Below, in pieces: positions 43,150-52,096 of a stretch of DNA of 64,000 nt (its first letter is position 1; each line of letters opens with the position of its first letter). The notes beneath the pieces were generated by a model, which made no database searches, was not told the DNA's origin, and worked only from the letters and a program-made list of their open reading frames with translations. The position numbers and the translations under genes are program-made. Source of the DNA: Pseudofrankia inefficax. GTDB taxonomy: Bacteria > Actinomycetota > Actinomycetes > Frankiales > Frankiaceae. The DNA lies in assembly GCF_000166135.1 (NCBI RefSeq), contig NC_014666.1, positions 8,420,601 through 8,484,600 of the forward strand. The letters run 5' to 3'.

Positions 43150-44313
43150 TCAGGCGGCGGTGGGTTGGGTGGTGACTTGGCGACGCCATTCGGCCAGGTA
43201 GCGGCGGGCGGTGCCGGTGTGGAGGTTGAGGGTGGGTGCGAGGTCGCGGGCGAGGGCGTAGTCGGTGCGAGGGTCGTCCTGGGCGATGTCGCGCAGCAGG
43301 ACGGCGGCGAGTTGGGCTCGTTTGCTCCCTCGGCGCGAGGTGCGCAGGACTCGGGCGAGGACGGCTCGCGGGATCGGCTCCGGCGCCTCGCCCCATCCGC
43401 TCTCGTCGTCCGGCCAGGGCGTCTCGCACTCAGGCCGCCAGTGGGCGCTTTTGGAGGCGGGCGAGGCAGACGTCGAGCGGGGTTGGCCCGGGACGGTCGG
43501 ATCACCGGTGGCTTCGGCCGCTGCGGTTGGCCGCGCTTCCCAGCGCCCGGGAAGATCGTTCTGGCCGTCGGAGCCGTGCGTTCCGGTGTTTCTGGAGTGC
43601 CTGGCGCGAGTGGGGCCGGTCAACTGGACGCGTGCAGGCGCGGGGTATCGGGTGTCGTCCGGGCCGGGGCTGCGGGGGCTGCCGGCGATTTCTGGTCGCG
43701 GGCGGCCTTTGCGGATCTGACTCATGAGCAGTTCGTAAGACCCGATCAACGCAGCTGAAGGCCAAGCGGCAATCACCCTGGCCGCGAGATCAGGCTGGGC
43801 GTGCATGACGTTCGCGGCGATGCTCGCGGCGGAGGCGAGGGTGAGTAGGGCATAGGGCAGTGGGGAACGGCGGCGGCCGGCGCGGCTGTCGGCGAGCAGG
43901 GTGAGGCTGGCCGCGACGATCAGTCCGTCGACGGAGATCGGCACGATGGCCGCGGTGGTGTGGTCTTCGCCGTGTTCACGGGCGACCCCGGCCATGTGGC
44001 GGTAGGACACGATGCCGGCGATGATCGCGACGATGACGACGGCGGCAACGGTCGCCAGGCGGATCCACAGCTCCCCGCTCCCCCAGCGCGACCCGCGCCG
44101 CCGGCCTACGGCCGGAGCGACGACTTCATCGCGCGGGCACGCCATGGGCGCAGCGCGGCCACCGGACGTCGCGGCCGGTTCTGCCTTGCCTGCCAGACGG
44201 GCCGCAAGGCCAGCGGCGGCGCGCGCGTCATCTCCGGGCCGGCCGGCGTGGTGCCGGACGACGTTCGGCGTACCTGGGTCGGCGGGTTCGGCGGTGTGCG
44301 TGGGAGAGGTCAC
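43150..44313 (-). CDS. DUF2637 transfer-type membrane protein
   Basis: 387 residues. A cytosolic N-terminus (about 75 residues) then three to four membrane segments (V-A-A-V-V-I-V-A-I-I-A-G-I-V-S near 90, S-V-D-G-L-I-V-A-A-S-L-T-L-L near 125, Y-A-L-L-T-L-A-S-A-A-S-I-A near 155), matching DUF2637, which includes spread (Spd) proteins of actinomycete integrative elements. A long Pro/Arg-rich stretch then leads to a C-terminal HTH-like region near 330-380. Likely role in element spread within mycelium. The start GTG at 44313 follows six bases after a small upstream gene. Confidence 0.7.
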   Translation of the reverse strand: MTSPTHTAEPADPGTPNVVRHHAGRPGDDARAAAGLAARLAGKAEPAATSGGRAAPMACPRDEVVAPAVGRRRGSRWGSGELWIRLATVAAVVIVAIIAGIVSYRHMAGVAREHGEDHTTAAIVPISVDGLIVAASLTLLADSRAGRRRSPLPYALLTLASAASIAANVMHAQPDLAARVIAAWPSAALIGSYELLMSQIRKGRPRPEIAGSPRSPGPDDTRYPAPARVQLTGPTRARHSRNTGTHGSDGQNDLPGRWEARPTAAAEATGDPTVPGQPRSTSASPASKSAHWRPECETPWPDDESGWGEAPEPIPRAVLARVLRTSRRGSKRAQLAAVLLRDIAQDDPRTDYALARDLAPTLNLHTGTARRYLAEWRRQVTTQPTAA

Positions 44314-44319
44314 GGCGGC

Positions 44320-44499
44320 CTACCAACCTTGTAGGGGTTCTACTTCCGCAGTGCGAATCTGGGTGCCGGTTCCGGAAGCCAGCGGCGGAACCTGGGCCGA
44401 ACGTCCCGACAGGTCACCGCGGATGTCACCGTCGATGTCACCGCCGACGACATCGCGCCGGGTCGGGGCTGTCCTTGCCGGGATCACCTGCAAGGACAT
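44320..44499 (-). CDS. Possible small protein, 59 aa
   Basis: Begins M-S-L-Q-V-I-P-A-R-T-A-P-T-R-R and contains repeated G-D-I-D-G-D-I-R-G-D. It ends six bases before the GTG of the DUF2637 gene and begins near the stop of the resolvase-like gene, so its position fits an operon. Codon bias is moderate and no ribosome-binding site is convincing. No family recognised; small Spd-like peptides occur at this place in other elements, which is context only. Confidence 0.4.
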   Translation of the reverse strand: MSLQVIPARTAPTRRDVVGGDIDGDIRGDLSGRSAQVPPLASGTGTQIRTAEVEPLQGW

Positions 44500-44546
44500 C
44501 GCGCGTCCAGGCAGATCGTCCGCGGCCGGTGGGGCTGGTGGCCGGA

Positions 44547-45449
44547 TCAGGCCGCGCGGACGCGCCGTAGAAGACTGCTGACGGCGTGGGCGCATTCAGT
44601 CGTCTGGGTCGACAACCAGGCGAGGACCCGCTCGTCCTCCGGGCCGAGCGGCACGCCGGCCAACACGGTGTGAAGCTCTGCGACGAGGTCCTCAGCGGTG
44701 AAGCCGACGAACTCCCGGCCAAGCGTCCCGGTCGCCTTCACTTGACCGAACCGCTCCTGGCCCGTCGGAAGCCCCGCGATATGGATCGGTACGAAGACCA
44801 GCGTCGTTTCGACGTCTCCGTAGGACTCAAGGAACCGCGCCTCGGCCGGCAGCTGACGCAGCACGGCGATCACACCGGCGACGTCATCGTCGGGCTGAAC
44901 CCACACCTCGAACTGACCCCGCGCCGTCAGCTTCGCCCGCCCCACCTCGACCGGCCGGGCCTCGCCGCCACGCCGCCGAAGCGTGGTATCTGGCCGGGGG
45001 CAGGAGGCCCGTCCGGGGACGGCGACCGCGTCGAGGGTGTGGATCTCGGTCACCACGCTGGTGAATCGCTCCTCCCACGCCGCCCAGCCCTCTCGACTCG
45101 TCGGCAAGTGCGACAGGTCCGGCACAAGCAGCACCGCGTCCGGCTGTCGGCCGATCTCCTCGACGGCGAGAACCAGCCCCGGCCTGAACGGCTCGTCGTC
45201 TAGGGTCTGCCGGTCAACGAACACCTCGACAAGATCCAGACCCGCATACCGGGCCTCGACATCCAGACGATGGTGCAGGCCGTTGATCTGGTCCTCATCG
45301 CCCGCGACGCAGACGTACCCAACTGCCGGCCGGGGCCTGGACTGCGGGTCGGCTGGCAGGTCGGGTGCCGTCCCAGACTCGACCCGGTCGCTGGGATAGT
45401 CCGCCGGGTCGTGCATACCGGAGTCTCGGCCTGGCGGGCGCTCGGTCAT
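44547..45449 (-). CDS. Serine-recombinase-like protein without visible catalytic serine
   Basis: 300 residues. The first 110 residues resemble the resolvase fold: V-G-Y-V-C-V-A-G-D-E-D-Q near 33, a V-F-V-D-R-Q-T-L-D-D segment near 65, R-P-G-L near 77 and V-L-L-V-P-D-L-S-H-L near 95. Where active recombinases have Y-x-R-V-S, this has Y-V-C-V-A, so the nucleophile and the arginine are missing. The rest is beta-rich and unrecognised (R-G-Q-F-E-V-W-V-Q-P near 175). Perhaps a DNA-binding or signalling derivative. ATG 45449 has AGGTGA upstream. Common in actinomycete elements, function unknown. Confidence 0.5.
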   Translation of the reverse strand: MTERPPGRDSGMHDPADYPSDRVESGTAPDLPADPQSRPRPAVGYVCVAGDEDQINGLHHRLDVEARYAGLDLVEVFVDRQTLDDEPFRPGLVLAVEEIGRQPDAVLLVPDLSHLPTSREGWAAWEERFTSVVTEIHTLDAVAVPGRASCPRPDTTLRRRGGEARPVEVGRAKLTARGQFEVWVQPDDDVAGVIAVLRQLPAEARFLESYGDVETTLVFVPIHIAGLPTGQERFGQVKATGTLGREFVGFTAEDLVAELHTVLAGVPLGPEDERVLAWLSTQTTECAHAVSSLLRRVRAA

Positions 45450-45649
45450 CGCGTCACCTAGACCGGAGACGGGATCACGAGGCAAAGGGTTCTCAGCGGC
45501 AGTACCGATCCCGTCGACCAATCCCCGACGAGGTTCACGGGCAGCTGATCATGCGTAACAACATCCGCGTAGATCATCATGGCCGTCACAAGACCTCCCA
45601 TCGCGCCGACGGGCGGGCTCCCGTTCCGCGCACGGGAGCAAGATTAAGA

Positions 45650-45681
45650 GCTAGCCGGCTAGCCGTCAATTTCGGCTAGCC
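45650..45681. promoter_or_regulatory. TAGC-type operator before the transfer operon
   Basis: Palindromes GGCTAGCC at 45657-45664 and 45674-45681, with a further GCTAGCC at 45650-45656, lie between the GntR gene stop (45697) and the start of the leftward gene at 45449. The same octamer recurs upstream of the GntR gene (46473-46480), so both are probable GntR operators. Confidence 0.75.
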
Positions 45682-45696
45682 GATCCACTCTGGAGA

Positions 45697-46455
45697 TCAG
45701 AACCGCCACGCCTGCCGTAGCCGGGCGCCGTCTGAGACCATCCGCTCCACAAGGACGACCGTCGCCGCCTCGTCCCGCGCGACCCGAAACGCCTCTGTGA
45801 CCGGCGCGCCGACATCAGTGCCAAGTGCGGCGGCCTCGTCTTCGGTTGCGGCACGAGCGAACACCGTGTCGAGCCCGCCGCGGGCGATGACAAAGCCGGC
45901 CCGCGCCATCAGTTCCATGGCGCTCGACGGCAGCCGTTCTGCCACCAAGAGTTCCGGCACTGCGGCCACCACGGCATCCGGGTAGTACGACGTGCAGACC
46001 TGCGCGACCTCGTCGTCAACCAGCAAGAGCCGCTGCCGCCACGCCACCAGAGCGTCAGCGTCAAGCCCGAAAGCATCCGCGACGTCCACTGGTGCAGCGG
46101 CATGTCCGGCGCCAGTCACCCGCTGCGTCCCAACCCTCCCGGACTCTTCGACGATCTCCCGCCAGGTCCGGCGGCTACCGTCCTGCCCAGGAAGGGTCAT
46201 CTCGGTCATGAGATGGACGACCGGGCGCACCTCGCGCACGAACGTTCCCAAGTCTGGCCGACCCTCGACCAGACCCCACGACTTCAACAGCCGTACCGCC
46301 GCCTGCGCCGTCGGGTTGGAGATCCCCCGGTCCCGCCGCAACGCCGGCAGGCTCGGGATCGGGTCGCCAGCGCGCAGAACACCCTGCGCGATCTGCTCTC
46401 GGATCTCCCACGCGATCGCCTGATACGTATGCCGACCACCACCACGATCAGTCAT
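45697..46455 (-). CDS. GntR-family regulator (HutC/UTRA type), KorSA-like by context
   Basis: 252 residues. N-terminal winged helix-turn-helix (Y-Q-A-I-A-W-E-I-R-E-Q-I near 10-21, G-I-S-N-P-T-A-Q-A-A-V-R-L-L near 45) followed by a UTRA-like effector domain (residues 85-250; E-L-M-A-R-A-G-F-V and L-V-E-R-M-V-S-D near the end). ATG 46455 has GGAGGG upstream. It probably represses the element's transfer genes, binding the TAGC-type palindromes on both sides of its own gene. Known analogue: KorSA of pSAM2-like elements. Confidence 0.85.
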   Translation of the reverse strand: MTDRGGGRHTYQAIAWEIREQIAQGVLRAGDPIPSLPALRRDRGISNPTAQAAVRLLKSWGLVEGRPDLGTFVREVRPVVHLMTEMTLPGQDGSRRTWREIVEESGRVGTQRVTGAGHAAAPVDVADAFGLDADALVAWRQRLLLVDDEVAQVCTSYYPDAVVAAVPELLVAERLPSSAMELMARAGFVIARGGLDTVFARAATEDEAAALGTDVGAPVTEAFRVARDEAATVVLVERMVSDGARLRQAWRF

Positions 46456-46472
46456 GCTGCCCTCCACCGATC

Positions 46473-46500
46473 GGCTAGCCGCTTAGCCAGCTAGCCTAGC
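46473..46500. promoter_or_regulatory. TAGC-type operator upstream of the GntR gene
   Basis: GGCTAGCC at 46473-46480 followed by GCTTAGCC (46481-46488) and AGCTAGCC (46489-46496), tandem at a period of eight, 18 bases before the GntR start. Expected to mediate autoregulation. Same octamer as at 45657 and 45674. Confidence 0.75.
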
Positions 46501-47283
46501 GTTCCCGGCGAAGGACGCGCCCAACCCGACCAAGCGTCAGCATGCGGTCCACTCGACCAGGGCGGTCGGAAGCAGTCCGATCAACTGACCGCCTGCTGGC
46601 CCCGTCCCGCCCTCGCAGCTGCCGGACGCACCGGCCATCTCAGCGGCAGCCTCGCTCGCTGGCAGCCGCCAGACCAGTCCGGAGGCGGAGGTGGAACGCC
46701 CGCCAGGACGGCCGCGGAGTGCCGCTGTGTACTTCGCCCTTCGTCGACAACTGCGCCATGATCGCGACCGCGTCGGTCCCGAAACCTCCAGAGTCCGGGA
46801 CAGGGCATCGCGTCGACCATCGCCGGGGACATCGCAATGGCGAGATCGCGGGCGGTGACGAGGTCGCCGCGCTGGGCATCCTCCGGCGCGAATCTTGCGC
46901 TCGTGGCCGGTAGCGCCTTGACGCGTCTACATAGCGGTTTTCAAGTCGGAAAACCGCTGATCAGCGGGGGTGTCATGCTATGCCGAGGGGTGCCGCTGGG
47001 TGCCACGAAGTCCATACGCTCCAGCATGATCGCATTCGGGGCCAACCGTCGAGTGGCGGCCAGTCCCGCGTCGTACCGGCGCTTCCACACCCACCTCACG
47101 CCCACAATGATCTCGCGCAGGGGGCGCAAAACTCGCTGTCGAGGCGTCTGCGACGGCAGCCTTAGAGGCGGACGCCTCGACGAAGGCCGGAGCCACCGGG
47201 CCTCTACTCGTCGCTCGGTTCGCCCACCCGAGTTCACAGAACCTTCAGATCCGTAGCCTGATCATGGCAATGGCGGCCGGAGG
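46501..47283. other. Intergenic stretch with hairpin and possible gene remnants
   Basis: About 0.8 kb with no convincing intact gene. The hairpin AGCGGTTTTC...GAAAACCGCT (about 46931-46955, 10-bp stem) stands out. Leftward frames at about 46580-46880 and 46941-47237 contain protein-like stretches (for example R-E-I-I-V-G-V-R-W-V-W) broken by frame changes, which could be decayed genes. Nothing was identified. Confidence 0.35.
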
Positions 47284-49851
47284 CTATGCCGAATGGACGG
47301 GGGTCGGCACCTGGAGTTCGGTGGCAATAGGAGTGTAGAGATCGACACCCTGTTCTTGGGTCTTGAGTGAGACGATGAGCGAATAGCGGATGGGTAGATC
47401 GAGACGATCTTTGCGACGATTCCGCTTCCACCAGCCGCCCACCGGATAGACGCCGACTACGCCGCAGGCCGCGAGGTCTTGTCCCGAACCCTCCCATATG
47501 TCTTGGTGGAGCGAACCAAGGTTGCGCTGGTTGGGACCGATCATCCAGCGATGGTCCCACCCTGAGAATCGTGAGGTGCGAGACGAGTCTTCGTCGTTCT
47601 CAGCCTCACGGTTGAGGCGTGCAATGAACTCGCCTTCCGTGAGGTCCGTCGGGGCCTTCAGGTCGAACCGGAGCAGGTGGGACGGGTACGCGTAGCGCTG
47701 GCGCCATCCACGTCGTGACGCGGAAGGTTCGACAAAGTAGGAGAGAGTGACTTTCAAAGTGACATCGCCTGCGCCGATAGCCTCCAGCACTTCTGTCGGC
47801 CATGGGAGCGTGTGGAGTCTGAACCTGCGCATTTTATAGTCGGGTCCCTCGAAGGGAACGAAGGTGTCCTGGGTGATGAGTGTGACCGATTGGCGCGAGG
47901 AACGCAGGACCGCATCCTCGGTGGGCACGCCCCATCCGTACCGTCGGAGCAGATCGAGTTTGGGTTCCTTCTTTGGGCCGGTGGCGTCGAAATCGGCACG
48001 CATCGCCGGCGTCCATTCGGCTGCGTGTACGAGAAGCCCGCGAACCGTCTCGGGCCAATATTCTGGGTAGTGCGCGATTGTGAGCGCGGCGATTCTCGAG
48101 GCTTGCGCCGTGGCTGCGCTGGTAGCGTTGGCGGACGTCAACGCGAGATCGTTGTGGAGCCCCGTGGAGCGCAGCGACAGCAGCGGGTGACGGTCATGAA
48201 AACCAGTCGCCCCGTCAGTGAGGACGTTGCCCCCCTCAAAACAGATATCCGGCTTGATGGGCCACTTGCGCTTGCCAAACAGCAGAGAGGTCCGACTGTG
48301 GGGCGAGAGTTCGCCCTTGCCCGCCAGGGGCGTCCAGCCGGCAAGGTCGGGATCGGTCGGCGTGTCTACGAGGTCGGTGTGAGCGCCAACGGTCAGAACG
48401 TTCCATGCCTGGGCGGGGTCTTCTACGGCGGATGTCTCGGACTCGGTGCGGTGATCGGCGGTGTAGGTGTCGACGTTCCCGGCGGCAACGATGATGAGTC
48501 GGCTCGCCTCCGGATCGGGTGTTGTCAGGAGTTGCAGTTCATCGCCGTCGCGGACGATGTCGGTTCCGACAGCGAGTGCGTCGACTGTCGATGACCACAA
48601 GGTCGGTGCACCGGGTCGGTCCGGGTCTGCTGAGATCGGCATGCAGAACACGCGCCGGCGCTGTGTCGCGGTCTCTATCTGAGCGACGGCATCGACGGTG
48701 ACCGTGCCGTAGTCGCGGGGATCAGTGTCGGGTTCACCGGGATCGGGGAGTACACGCACGGACTCAAGCCGATGATGTAGTTGCACGGCGCCTGTCCCGC
48801 TAAGCAGGTCGTCGAGCGGTCCGTACAGCGCCAGACCGGCCATCGCCGTACCGTGTCCTCGGGTGTCGAAGCCCGAGGTCCCGATGACCGTGTGCAGGTC
48901 GGTGGGGTCGAGGGAGGCAGCCAGGAGTCTGTGGGAGCGCGCCACGCCGGTATCGAGATGACACACCGCCGGAGCTTCCGCAGGGGCGGCGCTGACACGA
49001 TCGGCCAGGTCGTCGACGTACTCGTCCTGTTCATCTGGGAGGAGGTCTTCGATCGTGTCGATGAACTCGGGCTTGCGGATCTCCGCGATCGGGACACTGG
49101 TGAAAGGCAGCACCTCCAACTGCTGCCACGTCGCATTAATCCAGAAGACCACGCGATCGTTGAGGGCCAGCGAACGATCCAAGAGGCGCAAGTTTAGCGC
49201 GGTCGCGAACCCGCGAAGGCTGTCGGTGCTCTGCCGCGCGGCATCCAGCCACAGCTCCCACCAGTGTGTTCCGTTCTTAGGTGGCTCGCCTTCGGACTGC
49301 CAGAGGTCATCAAGAATGGCCTGACGGATGCGGGAGATGTTGGCCACGAGGGCACGATTCTTTGGATTCCCCTCCGGGGTCTCCCACTGGTACTCAGCCG
49401 CTCTGGTGATCTTCTTGTTCAGGTAGTCCTCGAAAATCTTCAAGAACTGTGCTCGGTACGCATCGGCGACCCACACCACGGCCCGTTCGGGCAGACTACT
49501 GGTGGCCGGCTGCACCGACAGCAGCAGCCACTGGGGCAACCTCGGCTTCGTCGCGCTTCCCCGGGCGAATTTCTCCAGCGACTCAATCTTAAGCGGGTAG
49601 GCAGCATCGTCTCCCTCCAGGGTGATGACGCTCCCCAGGGATCGCAGCTCGTCAGCGCTCAGACTGACACCCGCGCGCGCCGTTTCGGCCTCAGAGAACG
49701 CGTCCTGCAGTTGGCCCCTCAGCGCGAGCCCATGGGCGCGATACTCGACAGGTCTAACCTTTGGGTTGCCGTTACCGCCGCGGGAGAAGTCCTCACTATG
49801 GACGCGATCGAGGACCTGCAGATGGGTGAGGTGGCGAAGCTCGTCAGCCAC
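47284..49851 (-). CDS. ietS: Subtilisin-like serine protease, IetS-like
   Basis: 855 residues. The S8 family triad is D300 (H-L-D-T-G), H333 (R-G-H-G-T-A-M-A-G) and S578 (N-A-T-S-A-A-T-A-Q), with oxyanion N459 (V-A-A-G-N). About 290 residues precede the protease domain and 200 follow, ending in a beta-rich part. No signal peptide, so it is cytosolic. With the AAA ATPase upstream (8-base overlap, 49844-49851) it matches the IetA-IetS pair first described on an Agrobacterium plasmid and later reported among antiphage systems. Symbol by architecture; family membership not verified. Confidence 0.8.
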   Translation of the reverse strand: MADELRHLTHLQVLDRVHSEDFSRGGNGNPKVRPVEYRAHGLALRGQLQDAFSEAETARAGVSLSADELRSLGSVITLEGDDAAYPLKIESLEKFARGSATKPRLPQWLLLSVQPATSSLPERAVVWVADAYRAQFLKIFEDYLNKKITRAAEYQWETPEGNPKNRALVANISRIRQAILDDLWQSEGEPPKNGTHWWELWLDAARQSTDSLRGFATALNLRLLDRSLALNDRVVFWINATWQQLEVLPFTSVPIAEIRKPEFIDTIEDLLPDEQDEYVDDLADRVSAAPAEAPAVCHLDTGVARSHRLLAASLDPTDLHTVIGTSGFDTRGHGTAMAGLALYGPLDDLLSGTGAVQLHHRLESVRVLPDPGEPDTDPRDYGTVTVDAVAQIETATQRRRVFCMPISADPDRPGAPTLWSSTVDALAVGTDIVRDGDELQLLTTPDPEASRLIIVAAGNVDTYTADHRTESETSAVEDPAQAWNVLTVGAHTDLVDTPTDPDLAGWTPLAGKGELSPHSRTSLLFGKRKWPIKPDICFEGGNVLTDGATGFHDRHPLLSLRSTGLHNDLALTSANATSAATAQASRIAALTIAHYPEYWPETVRGLLVHAAEWTPAMRADFDATGPKKEPKLDLLRRYGWGVPTEDAVLRSSRQSVTLITQDTFVPFEGPDYKMRRFRLHTLPWPTEVLEAIGAGDVTLKVTLSYFVEPSASRRGWRQRYAYPSHLLRFDLKAPTDLTEGEFIARLNREAENDEDSSRTSRFSGWDHRWMIGPNQRNLGSLHQDIWEGSGQDLAACGVVGVYPVGGWWKRNRRKDRLDLPIRYSLIVSLKTQEQGVDLYTPIATELQVPTPVHSA

Positions 49852-50812
49852 CGCTCGCCGTTCGACGAGAATCCAACGCGGACACGAGATCCTCGCCGCC
49901 GATCGTGGTGTCGCCGCGCATCAAAACAGCCTTGGCGGCCGCCTCTGCTGCTTTAACCAAGTCGGCATGACTAAGACCTTCGGTTCGTGCATCGACAATG
50001 TCCCAGCGCATGCCCTTCATCAACGGGCCGAGCCGCCCTTTGATGACCGCACGCGCCTGCGTCGTGTCGGGTAGATCGTAGGTGAGAACCATGTCAAAAC
50101 GACGGAACAAGGCCTTGTCGAGAATTGCCCGATGATTGGTGGCAGCGATCACGATACTCTCGGGGCTGGCTTGTTCCAGAAACACCAGGAAAGAGTTCAG
50201 AATGCGTCGCGCTTCTCCGACATCATTTCCGGATCGGTCGGCTCCGAGGGCGTCAAACTCGTCGAATAGATAGATGCCGCGCCGTTGCGCCACGGCATCG
50301 AACACCAAACGCAACTTTCCCGCCGTCTCACCCATGTACTTGCTCAGCAAGCTGTCGAGTCGCACGGTAAACATCGGCAACGACAACTCGCGTGCCAATA
50401 CCGCCGCCGTCATGGTTTTGCCGGTACCCGGAGGTCCTTCCAGGAGAAGACGATGGGTCGGATCGAATCCGTGGTCAAGAAGCCTCTTGCGCTGGCGCTG
50501 CTCAGCGATAACTTGTATGAGCCGCTCCATCAACTCGCTCGGCCCCACCAAATTCCGCAAGGTGACCTCGGGATGACTGACCTCGACAAGGTTTGCCAGG
50601 TCACCGCGCGGCTGGGCGAGCTTGGTGACGTTGCTACGCGGCGTCGCGCTTCGGGACGCATCGACCGCCTTCTTGATGTCGTCAGCCAACACATGGTGGC
50701 CTTGACGTGCCTCCCGAGCGGCGATCTGCAAAGCCACCGAGTAGAATGCTGAGTCGTCGCCGGAGGCATGGCTGCGAACCATGGCGGTGATGTGTTCACC
50801 GAGCCCAGCCAT
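49844..50812 (-). CDS. ietA: AAA-family ATPase, IetA-like
   Basis: 322 residues. N-terminal helical region, then an AAA domain: Walker A G-P-P-G-T-G-K-T at 126-133, Walker B F-D-E-F-D near 165, A-A-T-N-H sensor 1, and arginine-finger segment R-R-F-D-M. Resembles FtsH-like and ClpX-like single-domain AAA proteins. The ATG at 50812 has GGAGG about four bases upstream; 50815 is also possible. Together with the overlapping protease gene it forms a two-gene unit that would couple ATP-driven substrate recognition to proteolysis. Confidence 0.8.
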   Translation of the reverse strand: MAGLGEHITAMVRSHASGDDSAFYSVALQIAAREARQGHHVLADDIKKAVDASRSATPRSNVTKLAQPRGDLANLVEVSHPEVTLRNLVGPSELMERLIQVIAEQRQRKRLLDHGFDPTHRLLLEGPPGTGKTMTAAVLARELSLPMFTVRLDSLLSKYMGETAGKLRLVFDAVAQRRGIYLFDEFDALGADRSGNDVGEARRILNSFLVFLEQASPESIVIAATNHRAILDKALFRRFDMVLTYDLPDTTQARAVIKGRLGPLMKGMRWDIVDARTEGLSHADLVKAAEAAAKAVLMRGDTTIGGEDLVSALDSRRTASGG

Positions 50813-52096
50813 CATCCCTCCTCACAGCATCGCCCCCAGATCAAGGTAGAACCGCTCGCATCACCTTACGGGCGGCCCCCGCTCCGACCCTGATCGACCC
50901 GACCCCTGCGAAGCAGCGAGTCCCCCGACCATTGGACCTCGCGACCGACCAGAGTGTCTCAGGATCGTCCAGCGCCACGCCACTCACACGAACGCGCAGC
51001 GGCTGGCGATCAGCCGGCGCGGACCCTCTTGGGCGAGGCGCCGATGTTCGTGGCGTGTACGAGCCGAAAGTGGCAGGCCCTGATCCCGTGCCGTCAGACG
51101 CTCCTCGCGCAACGCGCGACGCACGGCGAGCTTCTCCTAGGCACTGACGATCGGCAGCTTGATGTGGCGAACAGGCTGTGGCCGGCGAGCTTGCGCGCCC
51201 AACACCAGCACACGGCCATCCCGCGGCACCGCCAGCGGGAACCGCCGGTCTGCCCCATGCCCGCGCAGACGACCCCGACGGCGACGTGACGACGCCGAGC
51301 AAGGCCAGCGAGACGCCCCAGCGAGATCCGGCGCAAGCGGACGCGGCGGACGAGGACGTTGCTCGGCAGTGACCGCTGGCAACCACACTGGACGGCCTCC
51401 AGGCTTCCGTCGGTCGAAGTCATAGTCATCGCGCGGTGTGATCGCGTTGATGCGGTACCTGGGAGGTGCCAACTGGGGGTGTCGCGGCGGCCATCGACCG
51501 AAAACATATGGACCCACGCAGGACGGCAGTGCGCTAAATGCCCGACCCTGGCTTGATCCACGCACGCGACGCACGACGAGCACGGCCCGGCAGGGCCGCG
51601 CTCAGCCGTCGCGCGCGCAGCCCCGTCTGCGCAGTCTTGATCTCGTATCGAAGAATTCGGTAGACCACGGGCATTGCGGCGGCCCTCGCGCCGGACACGG
51701 CACCGTTCATTCGTACCGTTTCGGCCTGGGCCAGCAAGGTCTGTCGAGCTGAACAGTTCGGGCCTGGGCGCTTGTGGCGGAGCCACAAGCGCCATCTGTG
51801 CCGGAGCAGATGGGCTTGGCTCGTGATCTTGGATGCGAAAGTTTGGTTCCGGGATGACGTCCTGTCGCCACGTGACGCGAGGCCGTCGTCGAGCCGTGGG
51901 GACCTCGGTCGTGCCGAACTGGAGATGACGGTCTCGCAACATCTCAAGATCTTCAACATGGCGGTCGATCGTCTTCTGCTCTGGTGACGCTGGGCTCGGG
52001 TTGGCGGCCGCCGATAGGGACCGCCGGCACGGAGGCTCTGCGGTGGTCGTGAAAAGCGGGTGAGGCCGGGCGTGGTGTCGTGGAAGGATCGCGCTC
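50813..52096. other. Non-coding region with tandem hairpins
   Basis: No gene is supported; open frames on both strands give low-quality translations. A perfect 12-bp hairpin (GGCGCTTGTGGC/GCCACAAGCGCC, loop GGA) spans 51767-51793, and a second hairpin CATCTG...CAGATG shares its first base at 51793 and ends at 51812. Direct repeats GGCCTGGG occur at 51723-51730 and 51761-51768. See findings. Confidence 0.5.

Noticed and set aside
51767..51812. A second retron RNA
   Set aside because: No reverse transcriptase is adjacent and the structure lacks a1/a2-type arms.
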